In this document: positions 44,416 through 52,781 of the stretch, piece after piece | Position numbering within the stretch: position 1 is the stretch's first letter | Layout: each line of letters begins with the position of its first letter | Origin: Acidimicrobiales bacterium | GTDB lineage: Bacteria; Actinomycetota; Acidimicrobiia; Acidimicrobiales; Poriferisodalaceae | Reading direction: 5' to 3' | Assembly: GCA_041394185.1 (NCBI GenBank) | Contig: JAWKIQ010000001.1 | Coordinates: 992,001-1,056,000, forward strand | Length of the DNA: 64,000 bases | Translations under genes and position numbers: made by a program | The notes under the pieces: model-generated | Databases searched by the model: none | What the model was told of the DNA's origin: nothing | Seen by the model: only the letters and a program-made list of their open reading frames with translations

Positions 44416-44451
44416 GGGTAGTGCGCCCGTCGCAGGGCGGGCGCACTACCC
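44416..44451 (+). terminator. Intercistronic stem-loop after the binding-protein gene
   Basis: Perfect 14-bp stem (GGGTAGTGCGCCCG with CGGGCGCACTACCC), 8-nt loop, no U-run after it. It lies between the binding protein and permease genes. Such loops in importer operons usually stabilise upstream mRNA or partly attenuate, so that binding protein is made in excess. Confidence 0.65.
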
Positions 44452-44512
44452 GGTGCCACCCGTTGTTCGCCCCGAATCGTCAAATCGATCCGCCCGTCAA
44501 CTGAGGAACCAG

Positions 44513-45469
44513 ATGCTGAAGCTCATCCTCGTTCGCCTTGCACGAATGCTCGCCACCCTGTTGGCCGTGTCGGCGATCACCTTCTTCATGCTCAAGCTGT
44601 TGCCGGGCGACCCCATCAACCTCATCGTTCCCCTCGAGGAACTCGACAATGAAGAGCTCGTCGCTGCCAAGGAGAAGGAATACAACCTCAACGGCAGCTC
44701 TATCGAGCAGTACGGCCGCTGGCTTTGGGGAGCCGTTCAGGGAGACCTGGGCAAGGCCATCACTCAACCCAAACGTGTCAGCGAAATCATCGACGAGCGG
44801 TGGACCATCACCGCCCAACTTGCACTCTTCTCGGTCTTCTTCTCGGTCCTGATAGCCCTACCGGTTGGCATTTTCAGCGCCTACAGACAGGGGCGGGCTG
44901 AAGACAAAGCGCTGTCAGCGGCGCTACAAACCGGACTATCGATACCCAACTTCGTCATCGGCGTGTTCCTGATCCTGATCTTCGCCGAGAAACTCAGATG
45001 GCTTCCCGCCACCGGCTGGACCCGACTAAGCGACAGCCTCAGCGGGAACCTCAAGGGCGTGGTGCTCCCTGCCCTGGCCTTGTCGCTGGCCAACATGGCG
45101 GTGTTCGCCCGCCTGATCCGCGCCGACATGATCTCGACCCTGCAGGAGAACTACATCCTGTCGGCCAAGGCCAAGGGCATGAGCGACCGGTTCATCTTGT
45201 TCCGGCACGCACTTCGCCCGTCTTCGCTCAGCGTCGTCACCGTCATCGCCCTCAACCTCGGCGCCCTGCTGGGCGGCACGGTCGTGATCGAGCAACTGTT
45301 CGCCATCGGTGGCCTGGGCCGCCAGCTCTACGACGCGATCTTGCGGCGCGACTACTTCGTGGTGCAGGGCATCACCGTGGTCATCGCCTCGGTCTACGTC
45401 GTGCTGAATACCTTCGTCGATTTCATCTACCTGGCCATCGACCCACGCATCCGCGGCAGGAGGCACTGA
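44513..45469 (+). CDS. ABC importer permease (OppB/DppB-like)
   Basis: 318 aa, about 6 membrane segments. Starts with MLKLILVRLARMLATLLAVS and has the OppB-type GGTVVIEQLFAIGGLGRQLYD end and an EAA-like loop around AKAKGMSDRFILFRHALRP. ATG 44513 is preceded by GAGGAA. Forms the channel with the OppC-like permease, which begins 1 bp after its stop. The overall order is D-F-A-B-C. Confidence 0.93.
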   Translation: MLKLILVRLARMLATLLAVSAITFFMLKLLPGDPINLIVPLEELDNEELVAAKEKEYNLNGSSIEQYGRWLWGAVQGDLGKAITQPKRVSEIIDERWTITAQLALFSVFFSVLIALPVGIFSAYRQGRAEDKALSAALQTGLSIPNFVIGVFLILIFAEKLRWLPATGWTRLSDSLSGNLKGVVLPALALSLANMAVFARLIRADMISTLQENYILSAKAKGMSDRFILFRHALRPSSLSVVTVIALNLGALLGGTVVIEQLFAIGGLGRQLYDAILRRDYFVVQGITVVIASVYVVLNTFVDFIYLAIDPRIRGRRH

Positions 45470-45470
45470 C

Positions 45471-46421
45471 ATGACCACCGTGCACGAGGACCCAGAAATC
45501 ATCACGCCGCTCATAGTCGAAGAGGTCACCGGCGGCAGCGAGCCCGGCGGGCTGGTCGGGCTGTTCAAGTCGATGCCGCTCACCATCAAGATCGCCTCGA
45601 TCTGGCTCACCATCGCCCTGTTGGCGGCGGCCGGCGCCTGGATCGTAGAGATCTTCAACACCAAGCTGCCGGGGCTCACCGACCCCAACTACAACCACTT
45701 CATCTTCGAGGGTAAGCCCGCCAACCAGGGCCCCAGCGGCGAATTCTGGCTGGGCACCGACAAGCTGGCCCGAGACAACTTCTCGCGGCTGGTTTACGGC
45801 ACCAGGGTTTCGGTCACCGTCGCCATGACCGCTGTGGCGTTCGGCGTCGTCTTCGGCGGCTTCCTGGGTTCGCTGGTGGGCATGGTCCGAGGCTTCACCG
45901 AGACATCGGTGATGGCCATAATCGACGTCATCCTCGGCTTCCCACCGCTGATCCTGCTGCTGGTGATGGTTTCGATCTTCGAGACCCGCAGCCTCATGAT
46001 CATCTCGGTGGTCATCGGCCTGCTGTCGATTGCCCCGTACACACGTGTGGCTCGAGCCAACGCACTATCGGCGGCCAACCGCGAGTACGTCATGGCGGCC
46101 AGAGCCATCGGGGCCAAACCGTTGCGCATCTTGTTCCGGGAGATCATCCCCAACGTGTTGCCTGCGCTGGTCGCGTACGCATTCGTGGCTGCCGCCGTCA
46201 TCATGGTGGTCGAGGGCAGCCTGGCCTTCCTGGGCCTCAGCGTGCAGCCGCCAGACCCCACCTGGGGCGCCATGATCTTCGAGGCCCGCGGCGACATGCG
46301 CCAGAACATCTGGCCGCTGGTATACCCATCGGTCACCATGGTGCTCACCGTTCTGTCGTTGAACATCGTCGGCGACTGGCTGTTCGCACGCAACGCCGCC
46401 CGCTCGGCCGCCCTGGGCTGA
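45471..46421 (+). CDS. ABC importer permease (OppC/DppC-like)
   Basis: 316 aa. N-terminal cytoplasmic tail, one early membrane segment, then GEFWLGTDKLARDNFSRLVY, the OppC-type sequence ahead of the channel helices, with an EAA-type loop (YVMAARAIGAKPLRILFREI) and the end GPS-free LFARNAARSAALG. ATG 45471 follows the OppB stop almost directly. The second binding lipoprotein gene starts 79 bp further on. Confidence 0.94.
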   Translation: MTTVHEDPEIITPLIVEEVTGGSEPGGLVGLFKSMPLTIKIASIWLTIALLAAAGAWIVEIFNTKLPGLTDPNYNHFIFEGKPANQGPSGEFWLGTDKLARDNFSRLVYGTRVSVTVAMTAVAFGVVFGGFLGSLVGMVRGFTETSVMAIIDVILGFPPLILLLVMVSIFETRSLMIISVVIGLLSIAPYTRVARANALSAANREYVMAARAIGAKPLRILFREIIPNVLPALVAYAFVAAAVIMVVEGSLAFLGLSVQPPDPTWGAMIFEARGDMRQNIWPLVYPSVTMVLTVLSLNIVGDWLFARNAARSAALG

Positions 46422-46500
46422 GCCAAACCGGCCGACCCATCGTCGGCGCCTGATGGTTCTACACTCGCCCATTGCGGGCGGTCAGGACACGAGAGGTGCT

Positions 46501-48216
46501 GTGTTGGGCAGTCGAATACCGACCCTGGCCCTGGCGGCAACGCTGCTGATAGCCGGGTGCTCGTCTTCACCGTCTTCCAACTCTTCGTCGTCGACGACCA
46601 CGTCGAGCCAGCCGGTGCCTACATCGCGGGCAGAAGGGGATGGTGATGCAGCAAGAGGATCGGCCGTCGACGCCGGCGCGCCAGGGTCACCCCGCTCGAC
46701 GGTGCTCTCGATAGGCGTCGGCGTGGGGCCTGCTTCGATGGCGCCGTGGCAAGACGATTGCTCGCCGGGCTGTGACCCTGTGCTCGACGCCGTATTCGAC
46801 CGGCTGTTCGAGATGGACGTCGCGGGCCGGCCCGTGGGCTGGCTGGCCACATCGGCCATCCCCAACGAAGACTTCACCACCTGGACGGTCACGTTGCGCC
46901 CCGGTGTGGTCATGCACGACGGCACGCCCCTCGAGTCGAGCATCATCGAGCAGATGTGGACGGTGCAGCAGACCGGGGGTGCGGCCGCCGACTTGGCGCG
47001 TGCCGCAGGTTTGCTCTCAGTGCGAGCCGTCGATGAGCTGACCGTTGTGTACGAGCTCTCCGAACCCCTGTCGACGTTCCCGGCCCTGCTGGCCGCACCG
47101 GCATTGGGCATGGTGTTCGAACCCGCCGCAACCGTCGAGCCCCAGCGGTTTGCGAGCGCCCCTGTTGGCACCGGTCCATATGTGGTGATCGCGTCCGACC
47201 CTGATGGTGATGTGGCGATGGTGCGGTTCGACCAGTACTGGCACGACAACGAATCGAGCGCGCCCGCGTCGACGTACGACGAACTGCGGTTCGAGGTCGA
47301 GCCGTCGCCTTCGCTGAGGTTGGCAGGCCTGGCCGGTGGCAGGTTCGATCTGATCGCGGGTGACGATCTGAGGGTCGACGACCAGAGTGGCCTCACGGTG
47401 CACACGGCGGTTGGCTCCAGGTCGAGCGTGCTGGTGTTCGACACCAACCAGGCTCCGTTCGACGATCTGAGGGTGCGGTCGGGGCTGGCGATGGCAGCCG
47501 ATCGGCAGGCCGCTGCCGAGGCCTTGGGTGGAACGCCCGCAACCCAGTGGTTCGAACCCGGGGCCGCGTCGTTCTCGGCCGAGCTGGCGGCCGCGGCCCA
47601 ACGTGACGTTGGCGTCGGGCTGGGGCTGATCGACCAGTACGTCGAAGATCCCAACCGCAGCGATGCAAGACAGCCGGGCGAGCCGATAGCGGTGGAGGTG
47701 CTGTGCGCCACAGACCATCCGCTGGGAGATCAGCTGAGTTCGGTGATAGCGGCCTGGACAGACTCGCCTGCCGTTTCGGTGTCGGTCAGGCGAGCGGAGG
47801 CCTCCGACGTCGAGGAGGCTGTGGTGGCAGCGTCGGCCGGGCTGGACGGCAGCTTCGGTGTGGCCTGCTGGTGGGCGGGAACCCTCGACGAAGACGTTCT
47901 GGACCTGCAGGCCTTCACAGGGGCCCCGGCCGCCTCGCCGGCGAACGTAGCCGACTTCTACGACCAGGCCATAGCGCAGCAGCTGCTGGACGCCCGCAGC
48001 GCCTCGGGAGCCGACCTCACCGACCTGCTGACCTCGGTGGCCAGATCGCTGTCGGACAACGCCGTGACCATCCCCGTGTCGCATCCGGTCGTGACCTTCG
48101 CAGCCGACTCAGCGGTAACCGGGCTGGGAACGGTGACCACACCCGAGGGCGCAATGATGGGCGGCGCCGATGCCGGTGCATTGCGTTGGCACTCGATTGC
48201 GCCACGAGGCGTCTGA
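46501..48216 (+). CDS. Second substrate-binding lipoprotein, paralog of the first
   Basis: 571 aa. GTG 46501 with GAGAGG before it gives a signal peptide ending LIAGC (Cys20), then a Ser/Thr-rich linker. It shares with the gene at 42585 the PW-x-D-x-CSP motif (DDCSPGC, Cys87/Cys91), NEDFTTWTVTLRPGVVMHDG, LGMVFEPAATVEP and PVGTGPYVVIASD. It is less conserved in the C-terminal lobe and may bind a different ligand for the same permease. Its final codons overlap the repeat element at 48206. Confidence 0.88.
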   Translation: MLGSRIPTLALAATLLIAGCSSSPSSNSSSSTTTSSQPVPTSRAEGDGDAARGSAVDAGAPGSPRSTVLSIGVGVGPASMAPWQDDCSPGCDPVLDAVFDRLFEMDVAGRPVGWLATSAIPNEDFTTWTVTLRPGVVMHDGTPLESSIIEQMWTVQQTGGAAADLARAAGLLSVRAVDELTVVYELSEPLSTFPALLAAPALGMVFEPAATVEPQRFASAPVGTGPYVVIASDPDGDVAMVRFDQYWHDNESSAPASTYDELRFEVEPSPSLRLAGLAGGRFDLIAGDDLRVDDQSGLTVHTAVGSRSSVLVFDTNQAPFDDLRVRSGLAMAADRQAAAEALGGTPATQWFEPGAASFSAELAAAAQRDVGVGLGLIDQYVEDPNRSDARQPGEPIAVEVLCATDHPLGDQLSSVIAAWTDSPAVSVSVRRAEASDVEEAVVAASAGLDGSFGVACWWAGTLDEDVLDLQAFTGAPAASPANVADFYDQAIAQQLLDARSASGADLTDLLTSVARSLSDNAVTIPVSHPVVTFAADSAVTGLGTVTTPEGAMMGGADAGALRWHSIAPRGV

Positions 48217-48235
48217 CGCCTAGGCGCCTTGGCGC
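48206..48235. repeat. Second copy of the GAGGCGTCTGACGCC element plus GC hairpin
   Basis: The 15-mer (48206-48220) is identical to that at 38163-38177. It is followed by GCGCC-TT-GGCGC (48224-48235) and TTTTG, a + strand terminator. The element straddles the stop codons of two convergent genes, the binding lipoprotein (48216) and glnS (48220). Confidence 0.75.
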
Positions 48236-49914
48236 TTTTGGATGTTGGCCCACTCGTCGCGCAGCCCCACGGTGCGGTGGAACAGCATCTGAGTGCGCGG
48301 ATCGTGGGCGAAATAGCCGAGCCGTTCGAACTGCACCACCTGTCCCGGCTCGGCTTGACCCAGCGCCGGCTCGAGCTTGCAGCCCACCAGTAGCTCGACC
48401 GAGTCTGGGTTGAGGTCGTCGAGCGGGTCTCCCGTTTCGGCGCCCGGAACCTCTGCGCTGAACAGCCGGTCATACAGAGCCACCTGGGCGTCGACGGCGT
48501 GATCTGCCGACACCCAGTGGATGGTGGCCTTGACCTTGCGTCCGTCCGGAGCGTTGCCGCCAGCGGTGGTGGGGTCGTAGGTGCAGTGCACCTCGGTGAC
48601 GTTGCCCTCGTCGTCGGTTTCGAAGCCGGTGCAGGTGACGAAATAGCCGGCCCGCAGCCTGACCTCGCGACCGGGTGTGAGGCGGTAGTACTTGGGCGGG
48701 GCGTCGACCATGAAATCGTCGGCCTCGATGTACAGCGTGCCCGAGAACGGAACCTGGCGCACCCCGTCTGAGTCGTCTTCGGGGTTGTTGACCGCCTCGC
48801 GGTACTCGACCACCGGCTCGCCGTTGGCGTCGGTGGGCCAGTTGGTGATGACCAGCTTCAGGGGGCGCAACACGGCCATTCGTCTTTGGGCGACCTGATT
48901 GAGGCGCGTGCGTACGAACGATTCCAGCAGTTCGACGGCGTGGCGGCTGTTGGTTCTGGCCACGCCGATGTACGAGCAGAACTCACGAATGGCCTCGGGT
49001 GGATAACCCCGGCGGCGAAGCGCGCGCAGTGTGGGCAGCCGTGGATCGTCCCAGCCGTCGACCACGCCCTCGTCGACGAGCTGCTTGAGCTTGCGTTTGG
49101 ACGTGACGGTGTGGGTCAGCTCTAGGCGAGCGAACTCGGTTTGCTCGGGCTTGTCACCCTCGAGTGGAAGATGCTGCAAGAACCAGTCGTACAGCGCCCG
49201 ATGGTCGGAGAACTCGAGCGTGCAGAGGCTGTGGGTGACGCCCTCTATGGCATCGCCCTGGCCGTGGGCCCAGTCGTAGGTGGGGTAGATCGACCACTTG
49301 TCGCCCTGCCGGTAGTGATGCTCGTGGCGAATGCGGTACATGACCGGGTCGCGCAGTTGCATGTTCTCGGCCTGCATGTCGATCTTGGCGCGCAGCACCC
49401 TGGTGCCGTCGGCGAACTCGCCGGCACGCATCCGCCTGAACAGATCGAGGTTCTCTTCGACACTGCGGTTGCGATAGGGGCTTTCGATGCCCGGCTTGCC
49501 GAAGCCGCCCCTCTGCTCGGAGATGGTCTCGCCATCCTGATCGTCGACGTAGGCCAGCCCCTTGCCTATGAGATGCTCGGCCCACCCGTAGATCTTCTCG
49601 AAATAGTCGCTGGCATAGAACACCTGAGCCGGCTCGAAACCCAGCCAACGAACATCGGCGACGATGCTCTCGGCATAGGTGTGGTCTTCGGTCAGCGGGT
49701 TTGTGTCGTCGAAGCGAAGGTTGCACACCCCGCCGAACTCGTCGGCGATGGCGAAGTCGAGCACGATCGCCTTGGCGTGCCCGATGTGCAGGAAGCCATT
49801 GGGTTCGGGAGGGAAGCGGGTTTGTACCCGACCCGCGAACGTGCCCTGCTCGATATCGGCGACGACCTTGTCTCGCACGAAATCGGACTCTGAGTTGGGT
49901 GTCTGGGGAGGCAT
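48220..49914 (-). CDS. glnS: Glutaminyl-tRNA synthetase
   Basis: 564 aa class I synthetase, charging tRNA-Gln. PPEPNGFLHIGHAKAI holds the HIGH-type motif, and HTVTSKRKLKQL holds the KMSKS equivalent (TSKRK). The catalytic half is followed by the C-terminal anticodon-binding beta-barrels (YFVTCTGFETDDEGNVTEV). ATG 49914 (MPPQTPNSE) is favoured because it matches the family start; ATG 49965 adds 17 residues. Having glnS, an actinobacterium need not rely on the GatCAB route for glutamine, though both can occur. It is divergent from a PPOX gene. Confidence 0.94.
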   Translation of the reverse strand: MPPQTPNSESDFVRDKVVADIEQGTFAGRVQTRFPPEPNGFLHIGHAKAIVLDFAIADEFGGVCNLRFDDTNPLTEDHTYAESIVADVRWLGFEPAQVFYASDYFEKIYGWAEHLIGKGLAYVDDQDGETISEQRGGFGKPGIESPYRNRSVEENLDLFRRMRAGEFADGTRVLRAKIDMQAENMQLRDPVMYRIRHEHHYRQGDKWSIYPTYDWAHGQGDAIEGVTHSLCTLEFSDHRALYDWFLQHLPLEGDKPEQTEFARLELTHTVTSKRKLKQLVDEGVVDGWDDPRLPTLRALRRRGYPPEAIREFCSYIGVARTNSRHAVELLESFVRTRLNQVAQRRMAVLRPLKLVITNWPTDANGEPVVEYREAVNNPEDDSDGVRQVPFSGTLYIEADDFMVDAPPKYYRLTPGREVRLRAGYFVTCTGFETDDEGNVTEVHCTYDPTTAGGNAPDGRKVKATIHWVSADHAVDAQVALYDRLFSAEVPGAETGDPLDDLNPDSVELLVGCKLEPALGQAEPGQVVQFERLGYFAHDPRTQMLFHRTVGLRDEWANIQKRQGA

Positions 49915-49998
49915 GGGTCCTACCGGCTCGGGGAAGTCGCGAACACCGAAACGGTAGCGGTTCATACACTGGCCGGGCCGTAACAATTGGGGGTAACC

Positions 49999-50667
49999 AT
50001 GCCGAGCCCGTTCGATCACACGATCACGAGCGAAGAACAGCTGGCCGCGCTGTACCGAAAGCCCAGCACGATCGCTGCCGGCAAGGCCTGCGACCACATC
50101 GACGAACAGTCGCAGCGGTTCATCTCCGCCAGCCCTTTCGTGGTGGTGTCGACCACCAACCGCCAACACAGCCGAGGCGATGTTTCTCCAAAGGGCGGGC
50201 CACCCGGCTTCGTGAAGGTTCTCGACCAGAAACGTCTGGTGATCCCCGACTACAACGGCAACAACCGAATAGACGGGATACGCAACCTGCTGTCAGACCC
50301 ATCGATCGGGCTGCTGTTCCTGGTGCCCACCAACGGCGAGTCACTTCGTATCAACGGCCAGGGTTACCCCACCACCGACCCGCAGATCCTCGACATGTTC
50401 ACCGACGAGGTCCGCAGGCCCACCAGCGCCATCGGCGTACACGTCGACGAGGTCATGTTGCACTGTGCCAAGGCGCTGCGCAGGGCGCGCCTGTGGCAGC
50501 CCGACTCGTGGAGCGGAGGGGCACCAACCGCTGGTGAGCTGCTGGCCTCACACATGAGCTCGCTGGACATGTCGCCCGCCGACATCGACGACACCCTCGA
50601 AGCCAGCTACCAAGCCGACCTGGCCGCAGACGCCCCCGAGCAGGCGGGCACCGGAGGCTTGTCGTGA
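49999..50667 (+). CDS. Pyridoxamine 5'-phosphate oxidase-related (PPOX-fold) protein
   Basis: 222 aa split-barrel flavin-binding fold. FISASPFVVVSTTNRQHSRG, VSPKGGPPGFVKVLDQKRLVIPD-type blocks (in pieces) and the IGLLFLVPTNGESLRINGQG strand match the MSMEG_1061-type PPOX family, F420- or FMN-linked reductases of actinobacteria. Substrate unknown. ATG 49999 has GGGGG 5 nt upstream. Its end overlaps the next gene by 4 bp, so the pair is coupled. Confidence 0.85.
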   Translation: MPSPFDHTITSEEQLAALYRKPSTIAAGKACDHIDEQSQRFISASPFVVVSTTNRQHSRGDVSPKGGPPGFVKVLDQKRLVIPDYNGNNRIDGIRNLLSDPSIGLLFLVPTNGESLRINGQGYPTTDPQILDMFTDEVRRPTSAIGVHVDEVMLHCAKALRRARLWQPDSWSGGAPTAGELLASHMSSLDMSPADIDDTLEASYQADLAADAPEQAGTGGLS

Positions 50668-51401
50668 GGGTGTTGGAGCTGTGGCGCTATCCGGTCAAGT
50701 CGATGGGTGGTCAGCGGCTGGAGGCCGCCGAAATCGGTCCGGCCGGAATCGTGGGCGACAGGCAGTGGGGTGTGGTCGACCTTGCCACGGCCACGATGCT
50801 GACCGCCCGGCGCGAGCCCCGCCTGCTGTTCGCTTCGGCGCAGGTGAACCCGATGGGCGAACTGGTGGTGACGTTGCCAGACGGCACCCAGACCGGCGAT
50901 GGCGAAGGTCTGTCGCGTTGGTTGGAGCGCGATGTCGAGCTGGTCGAGCGCTCCGCCGTCGACGGGGGTCAGCGCTACGAGATCGCCACCGACTTCGAGG
51001 ACGAGGCAAACAGCCGTTGGGTCAGCTGGGAGGGCCCAACACATTCGTTCCACGACTCGGGGCGCACGGCCGTGTCGATCTTGGCCTCCGACGCCCTGGG
51101 CGCCTGGGACCGACGCCGCTTCCGGGGCAACGTCATCATCGACGGCGACGAGCCGTCGCAGCTAGTGGGTTCGTCGGTTCGACTGGGGAGCACCAAGCTG
51201 ACCGTGTCCAAGGGGATAGACCGCTGTGTCATGGTGACGCGACCCCTGCCGGCGTCGGACGGCCACGCTGCAGCCGAACGAGATCTGTCGATCTTGCGCA
51301 CCATCAACTCGCAACGCCAGTCGCTGATGGGCTTGGGCTGCATCGTCGACGAACCAGGCCGCGTAAAGGTCGGAGATCTTCTGCGAAGCGGCACATTCTG
51401 A
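50664..51401 (+). CDS. MOSC-domain protein
   Basis: 245 aa. N-terminal MOSC_N beta-barrel (VLELWRYPVKSMGGQRLEAA, GIVGDRQWGVVD) followed by the MOSC domain with RFRGNVIIDG and the conserved Cys in GIDRCVMVTRP, which in relatives (mARC, YcbX) coordinates the molybdenum cofactor. Such proteins reduce N-hydroxylated compounds or handle sulfur. GTG 50664 overlaps the PPOX stop. Electron partner not seen. Confidence 0.92.
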   Translation: MRVLELWRYPVKSMGGQRLEAAEIGPAGIVGDRQWGVVDLATATMLTARREPRLLFASAQVNPMGELVVTLPDGTQTGDGEGLSRWLERDVELVERSAVDGGQRYEIATDFEDEANSRWVSWEGPTHSFHDSGRTAVSILASDALGAWDRRRFRGNVIIDGDEPSQLVGSSVRLGSTKLTVSKGIDRCVMVTRPLPASDGHAAAERDLSILRTINSQRQSLMGLGCIVDEPGRVKVGDLLRSGTF

Positions 51402-51480
51402 CGCGTAACTGGCACGGATCACGGTTTGGGGTTGGGTCGTCGGTGGTACAAAGAGTGCGACTGGCCTACAGGAGACCCCA

Positions 51481-51828
51481 ATGAAGTACATCATCGCCGT
51501 GATCCAGCCTTGGCGCCTCGATGCTGTGAAGCAGGAACTGAGCACGGTCGAGGTGTTCCGCCTCACCGTTTCGGACGCATCCGGTGTCGGCCAGCAAAAG
51601 GGCCACACCGAGATCTATCGTGGTCAGCACCACGAGATCGACCTACTGCCCAAGAAGCGCCTCGAGATCGCGGTCAACGAAGACTTCGTCCAGCCCACGA
51701 TCGACGCGATCGTTCGTGGCGCCAAGACCGCCGATGGCGGCAAGATCGGCGACGGCAAGATCTTCGTGCTGCCCCTCGAGAACGTCATCCGCATCAGCTC
51801 AGGTGAAGAGGGCGGCGGGGCTATCTGA
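51481..51828 (+). CDS. PII-family nitrogen regulatory protein lacking the uridylylation Tyr51
   Basis: 115 aa with a full PII fold: MKYIIAVIQP start, GQQKGHTEIYRG (T-loop base), LLPKKRLEI, KIGDGKIFVLPLENVIRI (ATP-binding loop, C-terminal). Aligned to E. coli GlnB, position 51 is His (RGQHHEID) instead of Tyr, Tyr46 is kept, and Arg103 is Ser (RISSGEE). It therefore cannot be uridylylated or adenylylated at the usual residue, but ATP and 2-oxoglutarate sensing may remain. There is no amtB or glnA beside it. ATG 51481 has GGAG 6 nt upstream. Convergent with the nitrile hydratase operon. Confidence 0.9.
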   Translation: MKYIIAVIQPWRLDAVKQELSTVEVFRLTVSDASGVGQQKGHTEIYRGQHHEIDLLPKKRLEIAVNEDFVQPTIDAIVRGAKTADGGKIGDGKIFVLPLENVIRISSGEEGGGAI

Positions 51829-51841
51829 CCCCTTGACCTCG

Positions 51842-51885
51842 CAGTACGCTCAGTGGTCGTGTCCCGGCGATCGCTGAGCGTACTG
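51842..51885. terminator. Bidirectional terminator candidate between the PII and nitrile hydratase operon ends
   Basis: 12-bp perfect inverted repeat (CAGTACGCTCAG 51842-51853 with CTGAGCGTACTG 51874-51885) with a 20-nt loop. It overlaps the last codons of the accessory gene. No U-run, so rho-independent termination is uncertain. Confidence 0.5.
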
Positions 51886-52173
51886 ACGCGCCCGGCCTTC
51901 GACCGCATGGGCGTCGGCCAGACCGTGCCGATGCACCAAGGCCTCCAGAGCCCCATACCAACAGCCGTAGTATTCGAACTCCTCGCCTGCGGCCTCGCTG
52001 GCAGCGATTTGGACGATCAGCTCTGACCTGAAGTCACTCCAGTTGAACCGGCCGGCTTCGACCAGGGCCGCTGCGACGCCGAATGCGCGGCTTTGCCAAG
52101 GGGCGTCGAACACCAACTCGCCGTTGGATCTTGGCGGCGCGCCGTCGCCGGTCCACGAGTCGAAGTCGCTCAC
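51850..52173 (-). CDS. Nitrile hydratase accessory (activator) protein
   Basis: 107 aa, the usual size of the small activator. It carries FDAPWQSRAFGVAAALVEAG, FNWSDFRSELIVQIA and YYGCWYGALEALV, typical of the protein required for cobalt insertion into the alpha subunit. GTG 52173 overlaps the alpha stop (GTGA). Last gene of the beta-alpha-activator operon. No dedicated cobalt uptake gene is adjacent. Confidence 0.88.
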   Translation of the reverse strand: MSDFDSWTGDGAPPRSNGELVFDAPWQSRAFGVAAALVEAGRFNWSDFRSELIVQIAASEAAGEEFEYYGCWYGALEALVHRHGLADAHAVEGRARQYAQRSPGHDH

Positions 52174-52781
52174 GGCGTGTCCGCCAGCGCAACCCCGATC
52201 ATCGAGTCTCGGTTGACCAGCGCCGCCAGCTGATCTACAGACATCAACTCGGTGCCATCAGGGCGTTCTGGAAGCACCATGTAGCGGGTTTCGCTGCTGC
52301 TGTCCCACACCCTCAGCTCGACCGAAGGGTCGACCTGCAATCCCATCTCTGCCAGCATCGCCCTGGGGTCTTTGACAGCACGACTGCGGTACTCGGGGCT
52401 CTTGTACCAGTTGGGTGGCAGCCCCAGCACGGCCCACGGGTAACACGAGCACAGGGTGCACACCACCAGGTTGTGAACTCCGGGGCGATTGGCCTTGACC
52501 TCGAGGTGTTCGACCTCGGCCCCGTACAAGCCCCGCTCGGCGATGACGCCGTCGGCGTCGTGCAGCAGCCTCTGCTCGAACGCGGGGTCTGTCCAGGCTT
52601 CGGCCACCAGGCGGGCGCCGATCATCGGGCCGATGTCGTTCTCGTATCGTTCTATGGCCGCGTCGACCCGACTGCGGTCCAACAGACCGGCCTCGGCCAA
52701 CAGGTCCTCCAGCGCCTCGATGCGTGTCGCGGGCGAGTCGGCGCCGGCGTGATCGTGACTCTGATCGTGGCTGCCGGTCAC
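52170..52781 (-). CDS. nthA: Nitrile hydratase alpha subunit, cobalt type
   Basis: 203 aa. The metal-binding VCTLCSCYPW (Cys108, Cys111, Cys113) is the post-translationally oxidised cluster. Thr after the first Cys (CTLCSC) is the cobalt-type variant, versus CSLCSC in iron enzymes. Also WYKSPEYRSRAVKDPRAMLA and LRVWDSSSETRYMVLPERP. With the beta subunit it hydrates nitriles to amides. GTG 52781 overlaps the beta stop. A His-rich N-terminus (SHDQSHDHAG) is notable and might bind cobalt. Confidence 0.94.
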   Translation of the reverse strand: MTGSHDQSHDHAGADSPATRIEALEDLLAEAGLLDRSRVDAAIERYENDIGPMIGARLVAEAWTDPAFEQRLLHDADGVIAERGLYGAEVEHLEVKANRPGVHNLVVCTLCSCYPWAVLGLPPNWYKSPEYRSRAVKDPRAMLAEMGLQVDPSVELRVWDSSSETRYMVLPERPDGTELMSVDQLAALVNRDSMIGVALADTP

